Assembly: GCA_041484195.1 (NCBI GenBank)
Contig: JBGPHC010000034.1
Location: 1-40,234, forward strand
DNA length: 40,234 nt
Source: PSRI01 sp041484195
GTDB taxonomy: Bacteria > Bacteroidota > Bacteroidia > Chitinophagales > Chitinophagaceae
Direction of reading: 5' to 3'
In this document: piece by piece, positions 32,898 through 40,234 of the stretch
Position numbering within the stretch: position 1 is the stretch's first letter
Layout of the letters: every line of letters starts with the position of its first letter
Position numbers and translations under genes: made by a program
Notes under the pieces: model-generated
Told to the model about the DNA's origin: nothing
The model's input: only the letters and a program-made list of their open reading frames with translations
Database searches by the model: none

Positions 32898-35369
32898 TTA
32901 TTTAAAGAATTCTTCGCAGTTAATTTGCCAGAGCACTTGTTCACTTTCTTCAAAATTTACATGTACCCTGATTATGTTATTGTGCACCAATTTTAAACTG
33001 TAGGAACCGTAATCACGGAAAAGAACATAACCACCCCAGGTCCACGGGTGTTCTCCCGGAACATAAACATATACATTATGCGAAGTTTTCAAAGGACCGG
33101 TTGAAATTCCGGAGAGCGTTTTTGTATCTTCATTCCAATTAACCTGCTCTATTTCTATCGCGCCCTGCAATGCATGACGATCAGTGGAAATAAATTGCGG
33201 CCTTCCGGTTTTTTCATGAAGCGCAAGCAGGGTGACGCTTCCAGGTTCTACGTCCACCTTTAATTCGCCAGTAATCTCACCGATAAATTGCTGCTTCCAG
33301 AAGTCAAATGCCAGGTAAGTTTTGCCGGGCTCTAGCCAGAGCCGTCTTAATGAGAATTTCTTTTCGACAGCCTCCGTTAAACTTGCATTGAAAAAGGCCA
33401 GCACAGTCCATTCGCCAAATGCCTTTTTTATTTTCAATGCAAATACCGATTGCATGTCGGTATCAAAAAGATCAACAGGAAGAGCCGCTTCTCCAAACGA
33501 AGGTGTGATCTTTTTGAGGATCTCAAGCTTGTATGGCTCAAGCTGGATAAGCCGGTCGCCCGACATCATGTTACCGCCGCTCATCGCAATAATCGTAGCG
33601 GCCGCTTCTGACTGCTGGTTGTTCAAAAGGTCTATGCAAACATGATCCACATCGTTGACCCAGGTTCGTTTGTGAAAATAATATCGCTTGCCCGCAGCAG
33701 ATGCGCTGCATGCCGGGTTGATAAAATAGGTATCCCAGGCCGCTTCTGCAAAACCGTAATTTACATCCAGCTCAATTCGCATGCTGTCTATCAACCCCAC
33801 CGTAGTTGGTCCGGGGCCACATTCAAGTATATGGCATTTGTTTCCAGCGGCTCTTCGCATTATTTCCATTCCCTTATGGTAAACCTGCGCTGATGAAAGG
33901 GTGGGGTCATAATAACGATTTGCTGCCAAAATTGACCAGGCCACAAAATCTATCTTGATCATTTCATAACCCCAGTCGTTGGCAATCCTGTCAATCAGGT
34001 CATGCAGCCACTTTGCCGCTTCGGGGTGTGTGATGTCGAGGCAGTATCTCTTAGGATTTTCATCTTCCGGTGGTTCTGAATTTTCAGACCAGTTTCCGAC
34101 ACGTTTTAAACTGCCATCCGGGCGCTTTAGCAGCCATTCCGGGTGTTTTTGAAAAACCTCCGTCGGTTCGGAGATAACATAGGGTGAAATCCAGATTCCC
34201 GGTTTTAACCCGTAGCTTTTAATTTTTTGTGCCAGCCATTTCATGCCATGAGGGAAACGCTTATTGCCTTCCCAGTCCCCATGCCATCTCTGGAAGCCTT
34301 CGTCAATTTGAATATACTCCAGGCCAAGTGGTTTCAAATGTTGCGCGGCAAACGCTGTATTTGATATTACTTCCTCTTCCGAAACCTCTGCCAAAGTGTA
34401 AAACCAACTGCACCAGCCGTTGACGATTGATTGAGTCCGGGCATCGTTTATTTTACCTACGGCGTCCACATAATTTTCCAAAGCCGTATAAGGGTTTCCG
34501 GCAATGTTAATCATCAGGCGGTTTGAACTAATTGTTTTGCCCGGTCTTAGTATCAATTCCGGTGCATATACAGATTCAGCCAAAAAGGAAATCTGGTTAG
34601 CAGCCGTTTTAGAGATCAATAAATTTCCTAAACACAAATCATTTTCAAGGTATCCCAGCGACATGCCTTCTTTGTCATAACCGCTAAATAATCCTGCATT
34701 CCACCAGCTATGCACTGTTTCATTTTGTGAAGAAACTGATTTGTTAGCTAGTTTTGCTCCTTTTATATTGTCTAATGATATTGCTTTATTATTAGTCGCA
34801 AATTCCTGTATCATACCTGCATCATAGTACATTTCCCCATTGGTAATACACTTTGATGCGCCAGGTGCATATAATATTCCGCCCTCATTTTGAACAACCC
34901 TAATAGGTTCAAGGCTGTTAATTGCAAGATCATGTTTAGAAACATTCCTGCAAATAACTTCGATGATAATGGCTTCCAAATTATCGTACAGGGATAATTG
35001 AATTTCGAAGTCTAATATGTTTTGGTTGTCTTTGGAAACAATCAATAATCTCTTCCCCGTGCCGAGCCGGTCACTGAAATTAGTTGTATCGAGACTGTGT
35101 TTATAAGTTTCGGATGCAATAGATCGCTTACCGGAAACAGAATTTGCGCAAACAGTTCCCCCGGTTATGAAAGGAGCCCCGCTGCTCCTGTAAATATTAA
35201 CCGTTCCCTTTCTCTTGTTAAAAGAAATGGTGAAGTACTTGTTTTTTATGTCGCCCACATCATTTGCCGAAAGAAATGCATTTACTGAACCAGGACTTAC
35301 TATTGCGATTGAAGTTCCGAGAAGGGATAGATTCTTTATGAAATTTCGGCGTTTTATTGAATCAGTCAT
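32898..35369 (-). CDS. Exported GH36-like alpha-galactosidase (melibiase family)
   Basis: This 823-residue glycoside hydrolase has an RR-type signal (KRRNFIKNLSLLGTSIAIVS) and the fold of clan GH-D. The N-terminal beta-sandwich spans about 40-300, the (beta/alpha)8 catalytic barrel about 310-640 and a C-terminal beta domain about 650-823. Catalytic signatures are EYIQIDEGFQRWHGDW, the nucleophile Asp474 in MIKIDFVAW, and Asp535 in RIELDV as the probable acid/base. PGIWISPYVI and CGPGPTTVG are also typical. It should release terminal alpha-galactosyl (or related) residues from plant glycans outside the cytoplasm. It lies alone on the - strand, flanked by two matching gene tails and by repeat copies 2 and 3, which suggests that this segment has moved as a unit. 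Confidence 0.88.
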   Translation of the reverse strand: MTDSIKRRNFIKNLSLLGTSIAIVSPGSVNAFLSANDVGDIKNKYFTISFNKRKGTVNIYRSSGAPFITGGTVCANSVSGKRSIASETYKHSLDTTNFSDRLGTGKRLLIVSKDNQNILDFEIQLSLYDNLEAIIIEVICRNVSKHDLAINSLEPIRVVQNEGGILYAPGASKCITNGEMYYDAGMIQEFATNNKAISLDNIKGAKLANKSVSSQNETVHSWWNAGLFSGYDKEGMSLGYLENDLCLGNLLISKTAANQISFLAESVYAPELILRPGKTISSNRLMINIAGNPYTALENYVDAVGKINDARTQSIVNGWCSWFYTLAEVSEEEVISNTAFAAQHLKPLGLEYIQIDEGFQRWHGDWEGNKRFPHGMKWLAQKIKSYGLKPGIWISPYVISEPTEVFQKHPEWLLKRPDGSLKRVGNWSENSEPPEDENPKRYCLDITHPEAAKWLHDLIDRIANDWGYEMIKIDFVAWSILAANRYYDPTLSSAQVYHKGMEIMRRAAGNKCHILECGPGPTTVGLIDSMRIELDVNYGFAEAAWDTYFINPACSASAAGKRYYFHKRTWVNDVDHVCIDLLNNQQSEAAATIIAMSGGNMMSGDRLIQLEPYKLEILKKITPSFGEAALPVDLFDTDMQSVFALKIKKAFGEWTVLAFFNASLTEAVEKKFSLRRLWLEPGKTYLAFDFWKQQFIGEITGELKVDVEPGSVTLLALHEKTGRPQFISTDRHALQGAIEIEQVNWNEDTKTLSGISTGPLKTSHNVYVYVPGEHPWTWGGYVLFRDYGSYSLKLVHNNIIRVHVNFEESEQVLWQINCEEFFK

Positions 35370-35432
35370 TTCAATTCACCCATTTATGTCATCGTGAACA
35401 GATAATTAAAGTTAGTATATAAATCAACATGA

Positions 35433-35579
35433 CTTTTGCCCTTCAGTAAGCGGGCTTACGCTACAAGTTTTTTCCTAAATTTTAAAGCCAGGAAATATTT
35501 GATAAATACTTATTTTGAAATGGGGGACCCTACAACAGAAATAAAGACGGTTGTGGAAAACAGAAGCCAGGATTTGTGA
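35433..35579 (+). pseudogene. C-terminal tail of an unknown gene, copy 2
   Basis: The + frame after a TGA at 35430-35432 reads LLPFSKRAYATSFFLNFKAR, then KYLINTYFEMGDPTTEIKTV and VENRSQDL before a TGA. The end matches the tail at 32730-32846. It has no start codon of its own in a credible context. The stop is 10 bases before hairpin C, as expected if the hairpin were the terminator or 3' repeat of the lost gene. Confidence 0.55.
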
Positions 35580-35584
35580 CAACT

Positions 35585-35817
35585 TCGCCGTTCGTGTCCG
35601 CACGAACCATTTCTAATCACTTCTAATTTTCCTGAAGCATTTTGCATGGAAAATAAAAATAAACATTCCGGTAATTTATTTGTTTTTATTCCCGAATGAA
35701 GATCCCGCATTTAAAAAGGACGAGTCGTTCGGCCGATGGATTACAAGCAACGCATTGACGGCAGTTTCGAAACACGCGCTCTAAAATTTCCTTTATATAA
35801 GGATACTCGGGCCAGTT
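35585..35817 (+). repeat. Dispersed repeat, copy 3, with hairpin C
   Basis: GTTCGTG at 35590-35596 pairs with CACGAAC at 35601-35607 around TCCG, followed by a shorter variable stretch and the core (about 35655-35817: TTCCGGTAATTTATTTGT, AAAAAGGACGAGTCGTTCGG, CAGTTTCGAAACACG, ATACTCGGGCCAGTT). The core is very close to copy 4. The repeat stops at about 35817, exactly where the FtsX-permease fragment becomes recognisable, so its right end is a junction. Confidence 0.82.
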
Positions 35818-36085
35818 GGTATTGGGGGCATCCATAGTTAGAGTGTGGCAATTATTATCCAAAGAATTTGTAACGCTTGTTTTTATTTCTTTGCTCATTG
35901 CAAGCCCTGTTGCTGATTATTTTATGCATAACTGGTTACAGGATTACCAGTACCGTGCAGATTTATCAAGGTGGATATTCGCGGTGCCAGTTGCAGGCGC
36001 CTTAGTGATCACTTTATTAACTGTAAGTTTCCAGGCTATTAAAGCGGCTATTGCCAGCCCCGTGAAAAGTTTGAGAACGGAATAA
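35816..36085 (+). pseudogene. C-terminal fragment of an FtsX/MacB-type ABC permease
   Basis: The 89-codon frame gives VLGASIVRVWQLLSKEFVTL, VADYFMHNWLQDYQYRADLS, then WIFAVPVAGALVITLLTVSF and AIKAAIASPVKSLRTE. This is the typical last pair of membrane helices of bacteroidete MacB-like permeases, which usually span about 780-800 residues. Everything before the VLGAS motif is missing and is replaced by the dispersed repeat. The TTG start is not credible, so this is a broken remnant. It ends 80 bases before the convergent six-hairpin glycosidase gene. Confidence 0.82.
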
Positions 36086-36164
36086 AGAAAGGTTCATTTT
36101 ATGCCTGCTGGATCCTATATATGAGGGATTGGTGGTTGAAAATAAGCAAAAACCAAACTCTTTT

Positions 36165-38696
36165 TCACTTATTCGAAATAACCATCTCATCTGGGTTTTT
36201 ATTTGTTTTATAATCAAATATCAAAGTGCCTTCCATATTGCTCTTTATCCGTTTCAATGTCTTGTTATTTACCAGGATGGTGTAATAACAATTAGGTTTA
36301 AGCTCATTAATTTGATAAACCAACTTTTTTGAAGTTACATCTTTAGAAAACTGCATCAATGCTATTTCATCCCTTCCCCACTTTTTAATATCAAGTGCCA
36401 GCTTGCCATTGGTCATAGTTGTCACCTTTAAAGAAGCCTTATTGGTATTGCCATTAAAATATAAAAGTTCCTTATTCCCACTGAAAAAACCAAAGTCTGT
36501 TTTAGCTATGATCTTAAACCGGTTATTCGATACAGCATACTTATCCATATCAAGATCGATAGCCAGTTGCTGATTCCGGTAGTTATATTTTACCTGCGTG
36601 CCCGCCAACTCCTTGGTAATATGAGGATCAAGATAGAAACGGTTGTACAGCGGATTAATGCCGTATATAGCCTGGTACAAGCCAACAACAGAAAGGCAGT
36701 TGCCCGATAGGATATCATCCCCCAGCCCGTCTTGCTTAGCACGTCCATAGCGTTGAAAAGCCAGGCCATCTTTTGCATATTGCGCCAACACATTTTTTAC
36801 ATATTTCAATGCCAATTCGGGTTTGTACAAAGCATAGGCTTTTACAGCAATCGATCCCCACGATAAAAAAATGTCGCCATTCTCATAATTGGGAAAAGGG
36901 AATTGCCAGTCATTTCCTTCGCCTACGGCGTAACTGTACATACAAAGTGGCCAAAAGAAAAGTTGTTCTTTTTGCATCTGCGCTTCTATGTCATCAAGTA
37001 TTGATTTTGTTCTGCTGCCATTGTCGCAAATGCCATAAGCAATGGCCATGAAGTTTACCGGCGTAACCATGTTGTTTCCATGAACAGAGCCATCTTTATC
37101 TCTCCAGTGTACGTAACATTTTTTTTCAACATCCCAAAAACCTCCTACTGTAGTTGGCTTGTTAAAACTTGTTTTCAATTTTTCTGTAAACAAACGGTAG
37201 TAGTTTTCTTTTTCGTTATTGCCCAATTGTTTTTCTATATCAGCCCATAAAATAAGTGCATGATATAGTTTGGCATTTACAAAAGCATTTTCGTAAGACG
37301 CCCAGATTATATCTATCCAATCACTTCCTCTTTTTTGTTTGTGGCTATCCGTTATCATCTCCACTAAGCCGTTACCGTTGCTGTCTCTTTTCATTATCCA
37401 ATCCAATGCCTTTTCACACGACAACTGATGCGTCTTTACCCATGTAAGGTCGCCAGTCTGGTCATACAATTCTGCAACATTCGTAACAAAGTCGGGGTTA
37501 GCGTCTAACAGGTATCCCCATTGCGCTTCATAAAAGCCCTTATCCGTAAATCCCTGCGGCATCGCATCTTCATTGCTGTAGGCCCATCTCGGCCACACTC
37601 TCCCGTCCTGCTTAATGGCATTGTCCCTGTAAAAATCAAGACATTGCTGATATCCTTTTAAATAGCTGTTATCATTTATGGCAAGGCCCATTTGTGCAAT
37701 ATATTGTTCGTGCAGGCAGATTGGGCCATAAGGCGTATGCCAACTGTTGCCGCCAAAATGCTGCTTGTCTATTACGCCTATCCTGGCGATAGTGTTCAAT
37801 ACCGCGCTTACCTGATCCTCATTTATACCGACCAAATTTCCACGACCAAATTTCTCTTCAAAATCGAAGTACGAAAATGTAATACTTTGACCGCTTTTAC
37901 CGGCACTGATCTTACATGGCGCCCATACATCCATCGTGTCACGAACAAAACGTCTCCTATTGGTGAACGAATCAAAACGTGGCTGTATTTCAGTTTGAGA
38001 CACTGCAATCGTATAAGCCATTTTATCATCTGCAGTACGACTATAGTCCATAGCAATTTGTTTTCCAGGAGCATCCACATCTATAGTCAGGCCATTACCA
38101 GTCTTGCTGTTAAAAAACCGGGATGAACTGCTATGCACCCCATAAGTATCTAGTTTTCTATTAAAAAGATAGAACCAGGCCAGGCCCCCATAATCCTGGT
38201 AAGCCCCTTCCCAGGTATCCATGCTGTTGAACATAAAAACAGGAAGGCAAACCTTTTCCGCTATTATTGCCTTTGATATCGTTCTATCCATATCAAATTT
38301 GATATTGCTGTAACCTATAGTGAATGTCCATGTTTCATTTATTGCATGGTTCTTGTCGCCATAATTTATACCAGTAATGCTGATGGTATTGCGGGATACT
38401 TTTATGGCAGGTGCCGACGATAAATGCAAGGTTGAATAGGTTGCCTCTTTCGTGATGATTTTTGAATAGATACCAGCATTGCCCTGTATTACCTGCTGGC
38501 CGTTTATTATCAGTAAAGAAATATTTGCCTTTTTATTATAATCAAGTGTAACAGTCATTTTTTCATTACCAAATACTATTATTTTTTGTTTGATGTCGTT
38601 GCTAATTTTTACAGATTGTGCAACGGCTTCACTCAATGAGCCAATAAAATAAATGATGCAAAAAAGATGAAGGAGGAAAAGTTTTTTAATTGGCAT
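36165..38696 (-). CDS. Exported six-hairpin ((alpha/alpha)6) glycosidase
   Basis: This 843-residue protein has a signal peptide (MPIKKLFLLHLFCIIYFIGS, cleavage near AVAQ) and an N-terminal beta-sandwich (about 30-290), followed by an (alpha/alpha)6 barrel (about 300-690) and a C-terminal beta domain. Barrel motifs are GGNSWHTPYGPICLHEQYIA, LDWIMKRDSNGNGLVEMITD, DWIDIIWASYENAFVNAKLY, GNNMVTPVNFMAIAYGICDN and GDIFLSWGSIAVKAYALYKP. The architecture is like GH63, GH78 or GH116 relatives, so it probably cleaves a plant or bacterial glycoside; the exact family is unclear. I chose ATG 38694-38696 because it precedes the signal peptide. TATGTTTG (rc of 38714-38721) just upstream fits the -7 consensus. 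Confidence 0.75.
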   Translation of the reverse strand: MPIKKLFLLHLFCIIYFIGSLSEAVAQSVKISNDIKQKIIVFGNEKMTVTLDYNKKANISLLIINGQQVIQGNAGIYSKIITKEATYSTLHLSSAPAIKVSRNTISITGINYGDKNHAINETWTFTIGYSNIKFDMDRTISKAIIAEKVCLPVFMFNSMDTWEGAYQDYGGLAWFYLFNRKLDTYGVHSSSSRFFNSKTGNGLTIDVDAPGKQIAMDYSRTADDKMAYTIAVSQTEIQPRFDSFTNRRRFVRDTMDVWAPCKISAGKSGQSITFSYFDFEEKFGRGNLVGINEDQVSAVLNTIARIGVIDKQHFGGNSWHTPYGPICLHEQYIAQMGLAINDNSYLKGYQQCLDFYRDNAIKQDGRVWPRWAYSNEDAMPQGFTDKGFYEAQWGYLLDANPDFVTNVAELYDQTGDLTWVKTHQLSCEKALDWIMKRDSNGNGLVEMITDSHKQKRGSDWIDIIWASYENAFVNAKLYHALILWADIEKQLGNNEKENYYRLFTEKLKTSFNKPTTVGGFWDVEKKCYVHWRDKDGSVHGNNMVTPVNFMAIAYGICDNGSRTKSILDDIEAQMQKEQLFFWPLCMYSYAVGEGNDWQFPFPNYENGDIFLSWGSIAVKAYALYKPELALKYVKNVLAQYAKDGLAFQRYGRAKQDGLGDDILSGNCLSVVGLYQAIYGINPLYNRFYLDPHITKELAGTQVKYNYRNQQLAIDLDMDKYAVSNNRFKIIAKTDFGFFSGNKELLYFNGNTNKASLKVTTMTNGKLALDIKKWGRDEIALMQFSKDVTSKKLVYQINELKPNCYYTILVNNKTLKRIKSNMEGTLIFDYKTNKNPDEMVISNK

Positions 38697-38730
38697 GAGA
38701 TATTTTTGCTTGACAAACATAATTTATTCC

Positions 38731-39012
38731 CTTTCGCCGTGGGTCGTGTGGACACGAACCACTTCCAATCACTTTCCCACTGGGGAGTATTCCCTATGGC
38801 TTATTCAAATACTCATTTAAACATTATTCTATTGACCTAAGGTCGATTCGTGCCATAATTTAACAGGAAGCATATTACGAGAAAAATAAACATTCCGGTA
38901 ATTTATTTGTTTTTATTTCCCAATGATGATCTCGTTTCTAAAAAGGACGAGTCGTTCGGCCGATATATTACAAGCGGCGCATTGACAGCAGTTTCGAAAC
39001 ACTCGCGCTAGA
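38731..39012 (+). repeat. Dispersed repeat, copy 4, with hairpin D
   Basis: GTGGGTCGTG at 38739-38748 pairs with CACGAACCAC at 38753-38762 with one mismatch, around a TGGA loop. CTTTCGCC precedes it and TCACTTTCCCACTGGGGAGT follows, then a variable stretch and the core (about 38890-39012: TTCCGGTAATTTATTTGT, AAAAAGGACGAGTCGTTCGG, CAGTTTCGAAACACTCGCGC). The core ends about five bases inside the 3' end of the HEPN-like gene, without the ATACTCGG tail seen in copies 1-3. Confidence 0.82.
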
Positions 39013-39670
39013 TTTGAGTATAGCACTTGACATCCTCTATCCCTATTATCATCACAAAAGGCTGTGCTGATTGTTCCTCCTTCGAAAGCTGCCACCATTC
39101 AAAAGGCTTGTTGAAATAATTTATCCATTTCATATAAGCTATGTTATTTGAAATAAAATGTTGTTTTAATAGTTGATCATTTCCTATCATCATTATTGAT
39201 AAGAGGCCTAGACGACATTTGTTTTTATCCGGCATGGGAAGTTTGACAAACAGATAAAGAAACAGTTCGTCGAGTTCGTGAATGCTTTCTGTTGAAAGTC
39301 TGTTAATCGAAAAATCATTTATAAATTTCTTTTCCGGATACCTCAAGCAATAGTAAACTTTAGAAAGAATAAAACAGTATTCATTGAAAGTATCATAGCT
39401 TTCTCCCGTCAATTTCGACAATCCCTTAAGCAGTGATTGAAGATCGTGTGTAGGATATTTCATTTTATCCCTTAAATTTTCATTAGGCGATAATAATAAT
39501 ACATAACATTTTAATATTTTTTCAATAGCTTGTTGAGCTGATATATACCCAGGCTGAATTAAACCATTTAAAAATGAAACTCTCGCCCCTAGGTAATCTT
39601 CTGTTGCATTTTGAAGAAAGAGGATTGCGTTTTTATTATTCCCAGCATATTCAATGACTTCTTTCGTCAT
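39008..39670 (-). CDS. HEPN-like domain protein
   Basis: This 220-residue protein starts with ILFLQNATEDYLGARVSFLN, then GLIQPGYISAQQAIEKILKC and HDLQSLLKGL, the pattern of the HEPN fold in which a hydrophobic helix is followed by QQAIEKxLK and an HDL motif. The classical RNase motif Rx4-6H is not exact: Arg67 is followed by seven residues before His75. The rest (FCEYCFILSKVYYCLRYPEK-like helix, HELDELFLYLFVKLPMPDKN) completes a helical domain. The gene starts six bases after the end of its upstream neighbour, read beyond an internal TGA, so the two are co-transcribed. Its stop lies inside the end of repeat copy 4, so the original C-terminus may have been altered. HEPN pairs are often toxin or defence related, but no nucleotidyltransferase partner is present. 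Confidence 0.65.
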   Translation of the reverse strand: MTKEVIEYAGNNKNAILFLQNATEDYLGARVSFLNGLIQPGYISAQQAIEKILKCYVLLLSPNENLRDKMKYPTHDLQSLLKGLSKLTGESYDTFNEYCFILSKVYYCLRYPEKKFINDFSINRLSTESIHELDELFLYLFVKLPMPDKNKCRLGLLSIMMIGNDQLLKQHFISNNIAYMKWINYFNKPFEWWQLSKEEQSAQPFVMIIGIEDVKCYTQI

Positions 39671-39715
39671 ATAAATCTATTTTTTAAAAATTGCGGTTAA
39701 TATTGCAACAACAAT

Positions 39716-40081
39716 TCAAAGCCCTGACAAAACTAAAGCCCATTTTGAATTATTTTTTGTTTTTTCATAGTCAAATACTTTATTTCTTAAATCCTCAATC
39801 GCTAAGAAAAGTTGCTCGTTGGTCATTTTCCTTAAATTCTCCTCATGAGTTGCCTGCTCGTTATATTGTCTGATTGCATTTAAATCGGATTCTAAGATTT
39901 CTATCGAAGTATACGCATCAGTTTGGTATATCATTTTGGCAGCACGTAACTCTGCTAACAATCGTGATACTATATGGACATCCCATAATACTCCGGGAGG
40001 ATAATTATTCGATAAAAAATTCCAATTTGGATTTTCAGACGTTTGAATCCATTGAAGCATTACAATATGATCGATAGTCAT
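39716..40081 (-). CDS. Small protein with C-terminal membrane helix interrupted by TGA
   Basis: The 121-residue frame reads MTIDHIVMLQWIQTSENPNW, VHIVSRLLAELRAAKMIYQT and a Glu/Asn-rich coiled-coil-like helix (LESDLNAIRQYNEQATHEEN, FLAIEDLRNKVFDYEKTKNN) before SKWALVLSGL and a TGA at 39716-39718. Beyond the TGA the same frame continues IVVAILTAIFKK to a TAG at 39677-39679, exactly completing a membrane helix. Thus the TGA is likely a nonsense mutation or a readthrough site. The shape suggests a tail-anchored protein with its helical domain in the cytoplasm. I do not recognise the family. The next gene starts six bases after the TAG, supporting the longer reading. Confidence 0.65.
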   Translation of the reverse strand: MTIDHIVMLQWIQTSENPNWNFLSNNYPPGVLWDVHIVSRLLAELRAAKMIYQTDAYTSIEILESDLNAIRQYNEQATHEENLRKMTNEQLFLAIEDLRNKVFDYEKTKNNSKWALVLSGL

Positions 40082-40109
40082 TTCAATTGGATTTAGTTAT
40101 AACCATCGG

Positions 40110-40142
40110 CAAAGCTAACATACTTAGCTATTAAAAACTAAA
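40110..40142 (-). promoter_or_regulatory. Candidate promoter of the HEPN operon
   Basis: On the - strand TAGCTTTG (40110-40117) matches TAnnTTTG and TTTA (40139-40142) lies 21 bases upstream where TTTG is expected. The ATG at 40081 would be about 25 bases after the start site, a typical leader length. Confidence 0.5.
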
Positions 40143-40234
40143 CATTGCTAATTAATAGGAAAGAATTAAATTTGCTTAAACTTATTATCATGTCATTGCT
40201 GTTTCGATGTTGAATAAATAAGTTCTTTGAAATC

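Noticed and set aside
38913..39098. Shared - strand frame in the repeat core (VFRNCRQCxACNxSAERLVLF) as a cysteine-rich peptide gene
   Set aside because: It is open in copies 3 and 4 but interrupted by stops in copies 1 and 2, and it has no consistent start, so it is better explained as a repeat shadow.

Overview
The window looks like a chromosomal segment of a Bacteroidota bacterium, most likely a member of the Chitinophagaceae or a close relative (inference; no rRNA or tRNA gene is present to settle it). Pointers are an outer-membrane TonB-type receptor with an N-terminal carboxypeptidase-regulatory-like domain, RR-type exported sugar enzymes, DUF2911, DUF4242 and DUF2975 proteins, ORF6N, VOC glyoxalases, lipoproteins with short SxC-type lipoboxes, almost no Shine-Dalgarno sequences, and candidate promoters with a TAnnTTTG -7 box.

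Region 1 (1-11400) is mostly sugar and envelope metabolism: a Gfo/Idh/MocA oxidoreductase followed by a xylose-isomerase-like TIM-barrel protein, a small secreted protein, a frameshifted SAM methyltransferase, a TonB-dependent receptor bracketed by two related AraC-gene 3' ends (a relic and a 5'-truncated copy), a class-C-beta-lactamase-type serine hydrolase, a second exported TIM-barrel protein and a lipoprotein.

Region 2 (12100-16000) is a metal-uptake locus: an outer-membrane beta-barrel protein, a ZnuA/TroA-type binding protein and an ABC-3 family permease on the + strand, with no ATPase gene here, followed by two small cysteine-rich secreted proteins on the - strand, one of them only 59 residues.

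Region 3 (16200-24200) holds an OsmC protein, a secreted DUF4242 protein beside a three-domain regulator (DUF4242, degenerate cyclase-like domain, AraC HTH), a PLP-dependent decarboxylase, a DUF2911 protein, a lipoprotein and a DoxX-like membrane protein.

Region 4 (24350-36100) is genomic patchwork. Intact genes (alpha/beta hydrolase, ORF6N protein, parvulin isomerase, VOC-GNAT fusion, DUF2975+HTH pair, a GH36-like alpha-galactosidase) alternate with gene fragments (CPBP protease, flavin monooxygenase, metallo-beta-lactamase-fold hydrolase, FtsX permease, two related C-terminal tails). A dispersed repeat family occurs here: a hairpin of the form GTGGTTcGTG-loop-CACgAACCAC, and a core of about 170 bases found four times in the same orientation (near 30320, 32150, 35585 and 38731). 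Repeat ends coincide with the starts or ends of several fragments.

Region 5 (36165-40234) carries an exported six-hairpin glycosidase on the - strand and, at the edge, a two-gene operon of a HEPN-like protein and a small protein whose C-terminal membrane helix is interrupted by a TGA stop. The two glycosidases and the exported sugar oxidoreductase and isomerases suggest plant-glycan breakdown, but no susC/susD pair is present. No CRISPR array, rRNA, tRNA or intact insertion sequence was seen.
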